A stretch of 64,000 nucleotides of DNA from positions 124,001 to 188,000 of the forward strand of contig JNEN01001225.1 of assembly GCA_000697355.1 (NCBI GenBank), given 5' to 3'. A model generated the notes under the pieces. The model was not told where the DNA came from and made no database searches. It saw only the letters and a list, made by a program, of their open reading frames with translations. Below, piece after piece: positions 46,159 to 58,128 of this stretch (position 1 is its first letter; every line of letters begins with the position of its first letter). Position numbers and translations under genes: made by a program. This stretch comes from Syncephalastrum monosporum B8922. Taxonomy: Eukaryota > Mucoromycota > Mucoromycetes > Mucorales > Syncephalastraceae.

Positions 46159-47776
46159 AAGAGAAAAGCTTTTATTATTCTCGTGCTCTCGTAGCGCAGC
46201 AATTGAGTCCGCTCGAATGATTTGCCCTCGTATTTTCAACATCTGCTCCTACGTACTTCCCATATAAGCCAGTTAGGCGCATAGCCATTGTACACATAGA
46301 CGTGTCATTCTTCTAAGAAGGATAAGCTGTGAAGCAAAGCGTCTTCCTCTCCTGTGATGAAGCACTATTCCTTTCAATGCTGGGCCGAAAGGCGTCGAAG
46401 ATAGACGGTCTGAAAATGAATGCGCGATAGATGCAAATAATGTATTAACCTGTCATGCTTATCATTCTTGACTACTTGAGGAATAAGCACATAGGTGGTA
46501 CAGGCTAGAAAATAAGAAGAAGACATATACAGGTATTTTCTGTAGAAGACAGACTAGCCCAGACCAGTGGCAGAAGGACATGAAGGAAACGCGTTTGTCT
46601 CTATTGCCCTTGTTAATTTAGTTTGTAGTCACCATCTTGTATCAGTGTACTGTCAGAAGGAAGATTAAGCAGGCGAGAAAAAGTGCATCGCCTTCTCATG
46701 AAAAAAACATGTTTTGGTAGACTGCCATGCGCTTACATAGGTTCAATGCATCAATGGGCAATGTGGTTTGAAAAAAAAAAAGCTTTCAAAAAGAGATCGA
46801 CATCCATACGCCTTCTATCAGCTACTGAGAAAGCTACTTGCATTTTCACACACGATAGCGTCATGCGCTAACCCAATCGTCGGCGCGTTCTAGCTGGGCT
46901 TCGACAGGATCTTCAGTGCGATAAAGCATGGTCAACTTTGATGATCACGAGTGTATCACATTTCGCGGAACAGAGAGGCGGCGTAACTCGCTATCCAGGC
47001 AACGTTTTCTCACCCCATGCTATATCATTGACATATACATGAACCCATAGACGCGTGTCAACGATTTACAAGTCGGCTTTTAAAGCTCTGTGATAGACTC
47101 ACAAAGCGGTAGATGCGCCAGTAAGAAAAACGCAAACAATATATATACTTCCATCAGCATATACAGTAGTAACATATCTACCGACCGTTATCAGAGCTAA
47201 TATATGCCTTAACTTCTTGGTCTCAATGATATTTTTTCTGCCTCTTGCACAAGATAGCATAGTAATGCAACAACGTGGACTTGGTCGTTCTACAATGTGT
47301 CTCTTCAAGTCCAATTAATCTGTTTCGACTCTGAGTCTCATTCATTTCGGCTCGTTCCAACGTTGATCTTCTACTTTTTGTCCTTGCGCATCGGCTCCAT
47401 CTTATTGATATACACCTCTGATATTCCCGTCCTTACCCCTTGGTTTCTCTTTTTTGCCACGCACCCTTCCGAAAGGTGAGGGGTATCACATGCCAAAAGC
47501 ATCAGATGTTCACTAGCCGATTAACACTTCCCTTTATCCAGCCGCGACACTCTAGCTTGTGTTTCTGGGTGTGCATGTCTTGCGCAAAACGTATTGCCAG
47601 GCGAGGCAGCAGTGAGAATATGGAGGATGGCGACAGTTGACTGGACAGCAGTGGCAGATCTGCATTTGGAAAAGGCTGAAAATTTAACCGTTGCTAGGTC
47701 AATCAAGACAAAAAAGACAGGACACGACGGGTTAAGGTTTTACGATCGCGACACTCTTTTGCTTTTCTATATTGAA
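46159..47776. other. Intergenic, no gene seen
   Basis: About 1.6 kb between two divergent genes (N-terminal methyltransferase and Kex1). It is AT-rich and has only short ORFs. I see no domain, repeat or RNA gene. Confidence 0.5.
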
Positions 47777-50700
47777 ATGAGCTCCAGACTGTGGAGCCGA
47801 ACCTTCCTAGGGTGGCTCAGTATAGCCACCTTCTTCATCTCCAGATCAGCTGCTCAGACAGGTTTTTATATCTATCTTTGTTGTCGTCTACCATTCGCTC
47901 ATCGTTTTTAAATTAAGCCGATCAGTATCTGGTCACATCCCTGCCTGGTCTGAGCGAGAGCAGCCTCAAACAATATGCAGGGTACGACAACAGAATGCTA
48001 TTTACCCCTTGTCACCACCTGTCTTTGCTATCACGATATGTATATTGACTGGTATCGTACAGACACATCGAGGTGGCACCTGAAACGAACGGCAATATCT
48101 TCTTCTGGATGATTGAGCAAACCCGTACCACCGCGCCCGAAAAACTGGTATCCTCTACTGTTGTTGATAATGAAATTATGCCAATATTAATCCAAAAAAC
48201 GGTAGATTATCTGGTTGAATGGTGGACCAGGATGCTCGAGGTACCGTTACCACGGCAGAAGCAGTAATGTCCGCCATGGCAATTTCTAATGCATGACTTA
48301 TATAGCATGGACGGTCTCTTTCTCGAAAATGGTCCTTTCCGCGTCAATCCGGACTTGACCTTAAACACCACGGTCGGCGGCTGGCATGAATATGCGACTG
48401 TTGCCTTTGGTGCGCCGTCTCCGTTTCGTTTCCTTATAGTACTAAGACCTTACTTTTTCTACCCTCTGTAGTTGATCAACCTGTGGGCACTGGCTTTAGC
48501 TTTGCTGACCTAGAAACGGGATACATGCATAATTTGACACAGGCAAGTCTGTTCCACGCTGCCTTACATCTTTACTTATATTCAAGATAGGCTGCAGACG
48601 AATTCACTTTGTTCCTCGACAAGTTCCTGACCGTTTTCCCTGACCTCCAAGGTCGGGACGTAAGTGACGTGGGTAGAAATAGGTGTCCAATATCTGATGT
48701 CGTGTTAGATGTATCTTGCTGGCGAGAGCTTCGCAGGAACTTACATCCCTTATTTCGCGACCCGGATGCTAGACTTGAACCAGCGAGGACAGACAGATTA
48801 CAATCTGAAAGGTGTTGCTATTGGTAACGGCTGGATCTCCCCGAAGCATCAGGTAAAAAAAAAATCTTTCCAAGGTCTGTCTGGACATACGGCTCACTAG
48901 AAATTGTAGTACGATGCCTATTACGACTTTGCTCTTCAGAACGACCTGCTTTCTCCCTCGTACAAGGTCAGTTTTTGCAAAAGGCCCGCACAGTCTCTTC
49001 TTCATTTCATTTTCTTACCCAAGATACAGACCTATGCTGAGAGCAACCTCGAGCAGTGTCACAATAAGCAAAAAGAGTTAGGCATTCGTATTAATGAAAA
49101 GGCGTGTGAGAGCATTTTGCAGGCGATCATGGACGACTCTGTGCACGAGTAAGTAGCAGGACCTATTTCGAGAAGCATGCCTGCTGAAATTCCGTACAGA
49201 AAGGATGGCGAAAAGTATTGCATCAACCAATACGACATTCGACTCAAGGATGAACCGGCCGGGGACTGCGGCTCTACGTGGCCTCATGAACTAGAGGATG
49301 TAACAACCTATTTGCGGGTATGGACGGACAAGGGCTTGTGTTGCAAACAAAAAGAATGGAAATGGAATATTGACATATCTGTACACCTTTCAGCAAGATA
49401 GCTTGGTCGAGGCTGTCCATGCAAGCAAGCAAGCCGTGGGCTGGACCGAGTGTTCTCGTGCCGTGGGTAATAATCTGAGTGGGAACAAAGACGCTCCAAG
49501 CTTTGATGTAGGTTCTTGCGACTGCTTTCTACTTACCTCGACTGATCCCCAAAGAAAAATTTAGCTGCTCCCGGGTCTGCTTGAAGAGATCCCGGTCCTC
49601 CTGTTCAGGTAAGGAATAACGGACGTTTCAACATGGTTTGTGGACTGATTTTATCTTATTCCCGCGCCATGCGTCGATATCTTCTCAGTGGTGACAAAGA
49701 CTTGATCTGTAATTACCTTGGCACCGAGTACCTCATCGGTAACATGACCTGGAACGGTGCACAGGGATTTGGGGTAACGCAAGATAGACAAGCGAAGGAA
49801 GAAGAAAGAAAAAAGTGGATCGCTGACACGGATTTTTAAAACTCACAGGATTCCACAAAGAAGCAAGGCTGGTACATTGACGACGTCGAGGTGGGCTCGT
49901 ACCGGGAGTCACGCAACCTGACGTTCGTCCTGATCAGTGACGGAAGCCACATGGTGCCCTACGACAAGCCTGTCGAGACGCGAGACATGATCAATCGATT
50001 TATGGGCGTCGGAGACAACACAATCAATGGCAACCCGAGCTGGGTTGGGGATACCAAGCCTTCGACAAGTACGTCGTCTTCCTCTGCATCGACCGAAACG
50101 GACCTTGCCCATGATGACGAAGATCTGGGTGACAATATTGAGCAAAAGCCGGCTGGAGAGACGGAGGAGCAGGAAGGTTCCGGGAAGGACGATGAATGGG
50201 CGCAGTACTACAGCTGGTAAGACTTTGTGATACCCCACACTGTGAGCAAGTGGCTCAAGTTTGTTCAATCTATTTTCAGGGGCACGTCGGCTCTCATCGT
50301 GGTCATTCTCTTCGCCGCCATTGCTGGCTATTGTTTCTATCGATCACGCAAGAGCCGCAGCAGCGACGATTATGACTATCGCACCAAGCCTTCCACCGGA
50401 TGGTTTGCTGGCCTCCTTGGCTTCTTGGGTCGCAACAAACGGACTAAGAACAAGCTCCGACTAGGCGACCAAGATGATACAAATGAATTGTTCGTGCCTT
50501 TTTTATTTGCGTGTGCTAGATCACTCACTCGTATTTTAGGGACGAGCTTGTCATCGAAACGCCCACTCTATTTGCAGCCGAGGACTACTCCGACCAGGAC
50601 CATACGCCGCCGCGTACCGCCAGCCCTTCCGCGCAACAGCAGACAAACGCGCCTAAAGCATCCACGCGATTCGCCATAGCAGACGGAGAGGAGAGTGACG

Positions 50701-50795
50701 ACGACTTTGATGATTTCGCAGAGTGGGACGAGGATGACAGTGCAGCTAATGAGACCACGCCAGCAGTTAAAAAGAAGGACGGCAAAAAGGAGTAA
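47777..50795 (+). CDS. KEX1: Kex1-type serine carboxypeptidase of the Golgi
   Basis: Seventeen exons give 2,034 nt, 677 aa: 47777-47861, 47918-47981, 48063-48147, 48206-48240, 48306-48409, 48472-48542, 48591-48659, 48709-48852, 48910-48966, 49024-49148, 49200-49317, 49394-49507, 49565-49608, 49689-49773, 49849-50216, 50280-50489, 50540-50795. A signal peptide (first 27 residues) leads into a peptidase S10 domain with [23 protein letters not shown] (Ser178), SGDKDLICN (Asp376) and [10 protein letters not shown] (His434), a complete triad. An acidic Ser/Glu stalk, one membrane helix (about 525-546) and an acidic cytoplasmic tail follow. Kex1 trims basic residues left after Kex2 cleavage in the trans-Golgi. 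Intron 6 (48543-48590) begins GCAAGT rather than GT. Confidence 0.93.
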
Positions 50796-50924
50796 AAAAT
50801 ATAACAGAGAAAAAAAAAGAGAGAGGTAAAGAGATGGAAAGACGGTCTCACGCAGAAGTATAGAGCACGTCATATCATTCCATTCATCTGCAGTATGTAA
50901 TAGATCGATCTATGTTTTTTTTTA

Positions 50925-51302
50925 TTATTTTTTATAAGGATGGGCATGGGACTGAAACGGTTTTTCAGCAGCACGTTTCATACGCGAAAAGAAATGACCT
51001 AGTAAGCTACTTGCGCGTTTCTGTTGCTGCTTTGTTGTCTCAGCTGGAGGTAGATTATCTATCCACTGGAGCAATTGATGGTCGTCGGGGGTGAGGTTGA
51101 CCTTTTCGCGCAAATGGGATAGAGTAGACGCGACACAAGAATGGCGTCGATGCATACTAAGCTGTCGATCCTCTTCGGTAAGACATTCGCGTGGCCAGTC
51201 AAAGGGGGAAGGCGGCTTCTTGCTTGGGCTGTGGCAGGTCAGCTTGGGTGTGGGTGATGCGGAAGGAAACAGAAGAACGGGCGACGGTGAGTTGGAAGTC
51301 AT
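50925..51302 (-). CDS. Small protein of unknown function, 125 aa
   Basis: One exon on the minus strand reads from the ATG at 51302 (MTSNSPSPVLLFPSASPTP) to a stop at 50925. The N-terminal third is Pro/Ser-rich. A central amphipathic segment (LREKVNLTPDDHQLLQWIDN) is followed by a basic C-terminal part (RMKRAAEKPFQSH). I do not recognise a family. Its codon choice resembles its neighbours, it has its own intergenic space before DUF1769, and it converges on the KEX1 3' end with 129 nt between stops. A longer in-frame start at 51392 exists but adds unlikely residues. Confidence 0.55.
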   Translation of the reverse strand: MTSNSPSPVLLFPSASPTPKLTCHSPSKKPPSPFDWPRECLTEEDRQLSMHRRHSCVASTLSHLREKVNLTPDDHQLLQWIDNLPPAETTKQQQKRASSLLGHFFSRMKRAAEKPFQSHAHPYKK

Positions 51303-51701
51303 GTATACGGGCCAATTTAATTGCGTGTTTGTGCGTACGTTGTGATGGGTGAAAGAAGTGCAAAAAAAAAGGAGGAGTGTGTCGGCCATCAAATTTATTG
51401 CGTGTTGCGTGTTATGTTATATTCTGACAATCGCTATTGTTACATTCATGAAAGCATGACAGAGGACATACCCGCATCAAAACACATGATGTGTCATACA
51501 GAGGGTGAAGGTTTGATCGCTTACTTTATTTGGGCTGTATTTTAAACCGTGATAAACTGTTGCCAGTCAGCGCACACCTTGGCAGAGTCACATCATTCAT
51601 GCGCAATCCGCAAAAAAGTCCGAGAATAACGCTAAGGCCATACCAAACAAGAGTGGCTTTATACAGTACATACCACTGCCGTATACCCCCACCAAACCTT
51701 C
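51303..51701. promoter_or_regulatory. Divergent promoter of small ORF and DUF1769 gene
   Basis: About 400 nt between two divergent genes. No recognisable element beyond AT-rich stretches; nothing else seen. Confidence 0.35.
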
Positions 51702-52569
51702 ATGAGCCAAACTGCGACTCATCTTCAACTGGTCGTGCGAGCCGGTCCTTCTCTCGACAAGCTTCAGGCGGTCCCAATCAACAATGACGCTGAGCCAGTC
51801 AAGGTCCAATCCCCTTCGTTCGACGGCCATGTCTATGTGCGTGTGCGAGGGCACGCACCCGAATCAAAGTACTTTGACAAACGAGACGACACCTTTTGTG
51901 TTGCCGTCGCAGGTCGCTTCCTCACGCCTCACCTGACTGCAGACGACATTCTGTTCGGCAACCAGTTCGAGCGTCCCCTCAAGCTGCCCACCGGGTCTTC
52001 CATCGCAGTTCGGTTTGCGCAGTGGTACGATCCAGGTTTGCAGGCTGACTTGTACAATCAACGACCGGCGGCATTCAGCCCGCTGATTGTGACCATGAAC
52101 CGGCTTTACGTGAAAAAGGACGTGCCGGGCGACGTCATTGCAGCCCCGCTTGAAGAAGATGTGACCGACCTCTCGTTTGATCTGCGCCAACCCAAGGACC
52201 GCAAGTCTTTCTTTTCCGCCCCTCAGACCCGTCAAGCAGTCGATATCTCGTCTGACTACACTTGGGCTATGGAGTTTGCGAACCCCTACATTGACTTCAA
52301 TAAGGTACCGCTGTGTGCCTATCATCATCAAACAACTCATTTGTATGCTTTTTTTTGTCAGTGCACTGTCAAGTTACCTGGATTCGAGATCAATGTTCTG
52401 CAGTACTGGGATGGACAGGTATATGAGGAAGCTGCTTATACATCCTACTGACTTTTGTATCGTCATGGACACATAGCCACTCCGTTACTATGCCAAATCG
52501 CGCGATGATAGCACCATATTCTTTATCGTTGAGTTTGACTTGTTCAACCCCACCACACAAGCGTCATAG
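51702..52569 (+). CDS. DUF1769 domain protein, 250 aa
   Basis: Three exons, 51702-52304, 52362-52418 and 52477-52569, give 753 nt, 250 aa. The protein starts MSQTATHLQLVVRAGPSLDKL and has the sections FDGHVYVRVRGHAPESKYFD, ILFGNQFERPLKLPTGSSIA and the late motif YTWAMEFANPYIDFNK, which together match fungal DUF1769 proteins. The ending ILQYWDGQ-type and RYYAKSRDDSTIFFIVEFDL are also typical of the family. Function is not known to me; these proteins lack signal peptides and membrane helices, so a cytosolic location is likely. The ATG chosen is the first in frame and matches the family's usual start. Confidence 0.85.
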
Positions 52570-53479
52570 AACCTACCAATTTCCATTTAATATATACAAG
52601 CTACGTGGGTATAGAGGTCTCCGACATTATATGTATGGGTCAGATGATCTATACATCTTACATAACGCTGTCAAGACGCGTTAAATGAATCATGGTCATA
52701 CAGAAATGGTATCAGTGATCGCAATCTCCTGTCAATGTGCAATATGTATCCGTTACGTATTTTAGTGGTATGTGTCATATTGCGAAGTACAGTCTTATCC
52801 ATGCTGTTGCGCTCATAATTGTACACTCTATCTATGAACGCGAGTATATTTGAGCCGTTCTCGCATCTATCTGTCCTTTTCATTTTCAACTTGAGATACT
52901 CACATCTATTAAGTCTACGTTTTATCATTCACTCTATTTCATATAAAAACACATGTCATCTAAACCAGTAAATGCACCGGCAACAGTGAAGTGCCGGTAA
53001 GAGGTCCGCCCGTTCGGGTAAACTATTGTTGACGTCACAAAAAAATCTTGCTGCGGAAAAACGCAGAGAGGGAAGACAAAGCCAAAAAAAAAAAAAAAAA
53101 AAGGACAACTTCTTTCCACTCAAGTGTCGTCCTTTTGTAGCAGACAGATTCTTTTCTTTTACTTTCCATCACCTGTAAAGACTGCCACTCTGCCTTCCAC
53201 ACAGAACAACCCCAAAAACTTAAAGGCATCACTTGTTCATGTTTTGTTCATCACTGGACTGGAACCGACATTCCCAGCAACAACAGCAAGACAGCATAGA
53301 GCAGCATTACAACCAACACTTTCTCAAAGTCAAGAAGAAAGTCTATTTGACCGTTTCCTAAACGCACCTTTTATCTGAAACCACTCTCGTCTTTTTAACT
53401 TCCCAATCTCTCTCTCTTATTCTTTTCCACTTCTACTCTACCTCCATTCTTCACCCATCTTTCGATCTCTTCTTTCATT
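52570..53479. other. Intergenic / promoter of eIF5
   Basis: About 900 nt without a gene. It contains a run of about 20 A near 53083-53102, and a long C/T-rich leader from about 53385 to the eIF5 ATG, typical of strongly expressed fungal genes. Confidence 0.5.
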
Positions 53480-54798
53480 ATGGCTACCGTTAACGTTCGA
53501 CGTGATGTCAAGGACTCTTTCTACCGTTACAAGATGCCCAAGCTGATCTCCAAGGTAAACTAGACTTACATCGCTTAGATCCAACCTTGATCATGAACGT
53601 CAATCTAACTGACATTTGACAACAGGTGGAAGGCAAGGGCAACGGCATCAAGACCGTTGTTCCCAACATGGCTGAAATCGCGCGTGCCTTGAGTCGCCCC
53701 CCGTCCTACCCTACCAAGTTCTTCGGATGCGAGCTGGGCGCCCAGGTCAAGTGCGACGACAAGAACGAGCGCTACATTGTAAACGGTGAGCACAACGCTG
53801 AGAAGCTCCAGTCTGTCCTGGATGGCTTCATTTCCAAGTTTGTCCTGTGCCCTGCCTGCAGCAACCCCGAAACGGACCTGGTATGTGTTTGAATCTTACT
53901 ACGTCTGCGATGAACTGCCTACTGATCTGTCGCCTTGCCGTTGCAGATCATCAAGGGGGATGACATTCTCATGGATTGCAAGGCGTGTGGTGCACGCAAG
54001 CCCTCGGACAACCGCCACAAGCTGGCCACCTATATCCTCAAGAACCCACCCGCCACTGCTTCCAAGAACCAGCGCAAACAGCGCAAGGCCGCCACCGCGC
54101 AGGCCAACGGCACGGACGAGAACGGCATGCCCGAGACCATCGCGGAGGATGGTGATGGTTCCGACGACGATTTGATCACGCAGCGCATCAACAAGGAGGC
54201 TGCCGGTCTCAAGCTCGAGAGCAAACTTGCTCAGGAAGAGTGGTCCGAGGACACCTCCGAGCGTGCCGTAGCTGAACGCATGCGCGAGCTGACCGTGTCC
54301 GGTCTCGTTGATGAGGACGACGACGGTGATAACAAGTATGAAGCCTTTGGTGACTGGCTTGAGGCCCAAGAGGACCCTGAGGACGCCGAAATCGCCGCAA
54401 AGGCGGACGAGCTTGGTGTACTTGGCAAGTACAAGGCCGTCCAGGTGCTCGTGCAGTGCATCTTTGACGAGAACATCGCTACCCAGATTCCCAAGCGCGC
54501 TAAGCTGCTGCGCAAATTTGTTACGGGCGAGAAGCACCAGAAGGCCCTGCTCGGTGGTGTCGAGCGCCTTGTCGGTCTAGAGCACAAGGACAAACTCCTC
54601 AAGAAACTGCCAGTGATCCTCATGAAGATCTATGACCTCGATGTGGTCGAGGATGATGTGTTCATCAAGTGGGGCGAGAAGCCCTCGAAACGCTATGTGG
54701 ACAAGGACACCTCCAAAGAAGTCAAGACTGCCGCCAAGCCGTTCATCGAATGGGTGGCCAATGCCGAGGAGGAGTCGTCGGAAGAGGAGTCTGACTAA
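53480..54798 (+). CDS. TIF5: Translation initiation factor eIF5
   Basis: Three exons, 53480-53554, 53626-53880 and 53947-54798, give 1,182 nt, 393 aa. The N-terminal GTPase-activating domain begins [20 protein letters not shown], where the arginine finger is the conserved Arg in this stretch, and continues with [21 protein letters not shown] zinc ribbon follows (CPACSNPET ... CKACGARK). After a charged linker comes the C-terminal MIF4G-like W2 domain ([20 protein letters not shown]) and an acidic end ([10 protein letters not shown]). eIF5 triggers GTP hydrolysis by eIF2 in the 43S complex when the start codon is found, and the W2 domain holds eIF1, eIF2-beta and eIF3. Assignment is secure. 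Confidence 0.96.
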
Positions 54799-55606
54799 TC
54801 AGATGGTCTTATTGACGATCATAATGAAATAAAACAAAAAGTGTTGGGCGCCCATCAACAATTGGATAAACAAGGAGTGTGCAATAATATGTAATTTGAG
54901 GAGAAACCCATTCATGCACAGACAGATCATAGGAAGAAGAAAAGAATTGGGTACGCAAGTTGAAAAAGTAAACGCCAATCTCAACCGTGCGCATGCATGG
55001 CATTTCACAAGTACGTGTATGTATATGTGAGGGTACATGTATATGTCCCTGGCATGCATATGTAATGCGGTGTCAAATCAACAAAACAACAACGTGCAGC
55101 TTATGCGCCAAGTCCAGAACAACAGCTATAATAAACAACACACGACAAGACGAGATAGAAATACGGAAAGAGAAGCCCTTCCTTTCGATGGCGGATGAAG
55201 GAGACCGAAACGAAGAGAACGTGAAAATGCAAGTTATAGGTATTCCAAAATGAAGATAACTGATTTGCCCCCTTTGTTCGAATTGCGTGGCACACTTTCA
55301 AGGAGAGAGTCTATTATGTGTGGGCGGGTGTAATTACGTTTGGAAGAGGGAGGAGGGGAAGGGGGGTGTTTAGGCTGATTCTCCATTTGGAACCGCACAG
55401 CCAAAAAGCCAGCCTGCAAAGAAATACAATACAGCTCAACGCAATATGTGTGCGTCTGCAAAAAAGATACCTCGACGCAAGGTCATTCCCTTTTTGCTTT
55501 CCCTTTTTCTTCCTTTCATCCGTTTTTTCCTTTCTTCTTTTTTTTTCTCGCCACTCATATTTTATACAACGCTCAAGCATCCGCCGTGTTCATATAAACA
55601 TTAAGA
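54799..55606. other. Intergenic, no gene seen
   Basis: About 800 nt with a TG-rich tract near 55010-55060 and a T/C-rich leader before the next ATG. No gene or RNA recognised. Confidence 0.5.
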
Positions 55607-57392
55607 ATGGGCCTATTGCGCTTTACAAAGAACAAGGACAAAAAGAACCCCTTGCTGGCACGATCCGCCAGCGCCGCGACCGTCCGCCACGTCCACCGTA
55701 ACGATCCCTCTCCCTCGCCTCCTCTGCCGCAGTATCGTTCAGCTTCCGAGAAACTGGAAGATGAAGGAGGAGACGAGGAACGGTATACCATCGAGGACGT
55801 AATTAGCCCCCATAGCAACCTGGCCAATGATTTTATCACCAGCAGCGCCTTCCGGGCTATCATGACCACCAATGACAGACAAGATCTGCTCGAAGACATC
55901 CTTGACGAGCTGCGGCCACAATGTTCAGATTCCCAAGGTAAGGGCAAGGAAGAGAAAGGTGGCGCTCTGCGAAGCATTGACACCCGAGGATATATATAGT
56001 ACACATCCTGCCACGGTCCTCCTCCTCCGCGTCATCTTACAAAGAGCCTCAACGCAACAGTAGCCTATTCGATAGCACTATGGTTGTACCAAATTCGAGC
56101 AAAAGCGCGGTCGTGTCACGGTCGGCGGCCCGCCGTCCACGGGCACCCACTCCTCCTCCCGCCATGCCTTCCGGATCCACTCTATTCGCCGTTGACAATA
56201 CACCACAGTTGCCAAGTCATACAAGGCTACCACTAAGGCGCCATGCATCGTCCTTGGCAAGAACCGAACAAGGCAGTTCTCAGCACCACCACAAAGACCG
56301 ACATCAGGCACGGTGCATCAATTCATAATGAATTGCATATGCGTTGTGTGACGCTAACCTTCTTCCTTTTTCCTATTCCTTATTCTACTCTACTAGGCAA
56401 AGGATGCGAATTTTGAGTACAACAGCATACAGCGATCAAACAATAATGCACCTCGCGCCACACCAATCATCCGAGAACCTGTAGCTGAGCGACAAGGTCA
56501 ACTAAGCGGCGAAGCTAAAACGACGGCGGATGAAACACACGCATGCGGAGGGATGCAGCATACATCAGCTATAAATCAAGCCCACAAATCCAGCCGGTAT
56601 TTGCAGCAACAGCCCACGCCTTCGCATCATCTCCCGCCTACCCCGCCGCCCGAAAATCCACGCCTCGAGAAACATATCCAGACCGAACTCGAATTTATGC
56701 GGCAACAACGCGCTATGTGTCCGGCTACCAGCATGCCCACGCACCTCCAGCATCACCAACATGATCAACACCATAACACAAACAATAGCAGTGAAATTCC
56801 TAGCAACACGTCGTCTTGCTCTTCGGCTTCTTCTGCAAGCTGCTGCTGTCATCATGCACCTATCATTTACTTCTACTATGTTCCCACATGCTGCTGCTGT
56901 CCGCCGCCGCCGCCGCCGCCGCCCGTTATGCCTCCATGCTGTCACCACTGCCACCAGCACGCTCACTCACAACTTCACCACCAGCACCAGCACCATCAAC
57001 ATCATCAGCAACAGCAGCAGTCGCAACAGCGATCTATGGACTCCACCCGCACCACGCCCTCTCCTTCCTCAGCCTGCTGCGATAGACATAAAAATGCACA
57101 ATATCCCGTCCATCCCTTAGCCACGCCGCAAGAGACCCATCGACCCAATCCGCAGCCGCATCCATCACAAGCGCAACAACAACAACAGCAGCAGCAGCAA
57201 CCGACTTCAGCGAGATATCACCATCATCATCACCACCACCACCACCACCGCAGCCATGGCCATCCTATCAACAGACACCATCAACATCATCCATCTCATC
57301 ACAGCCATAGTCGACACTGCCATAAGCACAGCCATAGCCATTGCCAGCACCGTCACGGTGCTGCCACCGCCTCCCCAACATCAACACCGTAA
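55607..57392 (+). CDS. His/Gln/Cys-rich low-complexity protein, about 544 aa
   Basis: Proposed exons are 55607-55937, 56000-56307 and 56397-57392 (1,635 nt). The start MGLLRFTKNKDKKNPLL has Gly at position 2, so N-myristoylation is possible. A short conserved-looking part (NLANDFITSSAFRAIMTTND, DLLEDILDEL) is the only globular region. The rest is disordered: Ser/Arg-rich, then long His, Gln, Cys and Pro runs, including CCCC-P8 and ten consecutive His. Intron 1 has good borders. The border at 56307/56308 would be GC (CAG/GCACGG), not a good GCAAGT donor; using the nearby GT at 56312 instead would end the protein at a stop near 56490. So the third exon is less certain. Metal binding is suggested by composition only. 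Confidence 0.55.
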
Positions 57393-58128
57393 AAATTTCA
57401 TTATCCCTGCAACTTTGCTTTTTCGTTCTCCTTGAGTTTTTTACCCCCTTCCTTCCCGAATTCACTCTCTTTCTCCACCCACGCGAACCGCAAAAAAAAA
57501 ATCTCAGACTACAGCACCCAAAGAGTGTACGCACACGCGCGCCCGCGCGCGTTGCGTGCTTCGCCATTTTTTATTTTTGAAATTTTTTTATTTCCTTTGT
57601 TGCTTCCTCTATATATATACACCTCGTATTCTTGTAATTTTCACCGTACACTTCCAAATACACTCTAATGCACATTCATTTCTGAAAAGCGAAAGAAAGG
57701 CAAGTCAACGTGTGTGTGACAACAAACTAAAGTATTTAGCAGAAGAATTTTGTCCCCCTCTCTCTTCACATTGAAAAAGATTTGATTGCGCACTTGCCTG
57801 ATTAGGGAAAAGTTATTTTTATATCTCTAAAGTCGGCCTCTCGAAAGAATAAGACACCTCTCGGTTTTTAGAGGCTTCTGGGCTCTTACCGATCCGTCTT
57901 TGCCTCCTCTTTGGAAAAGACATCTTTCTTTGGTGTGTGTACTGCTCGCGCTGGCACAAAAATAGGCTCCCAACTTTTCCTTTTTTTTTTCTTTCTTCTG
58001 CTCTTTTTACTTTTTATACATCCTTCCCTTTCTTACTCTTACCTTCGCCCCCTTTCACTCTACCCTCCTCTCTTCCTCTCTCTTTTCTTTTCTTCCTTTC
58101 ACTTTTTTTTTTCTCACTAAATTCTTTT
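57393..58128. promoter_or_regulatory. Promoter and pyrimidine-rich leader of the chitin synthase gene
   Basis: About 740 nt with no gene. A CG-alternating tract lies near 57536-57552, and the last 150 nt before the ATG at 58129 are almost pure T/C, a common fungal leader type. Confidence 0.5.

Noticed and set aside
56565..56966. Arg-rich minus-strand ORF
   Set aside because: Reverse reading of the Cys/Pro/His-rich repeats of the gene on the plus strand.
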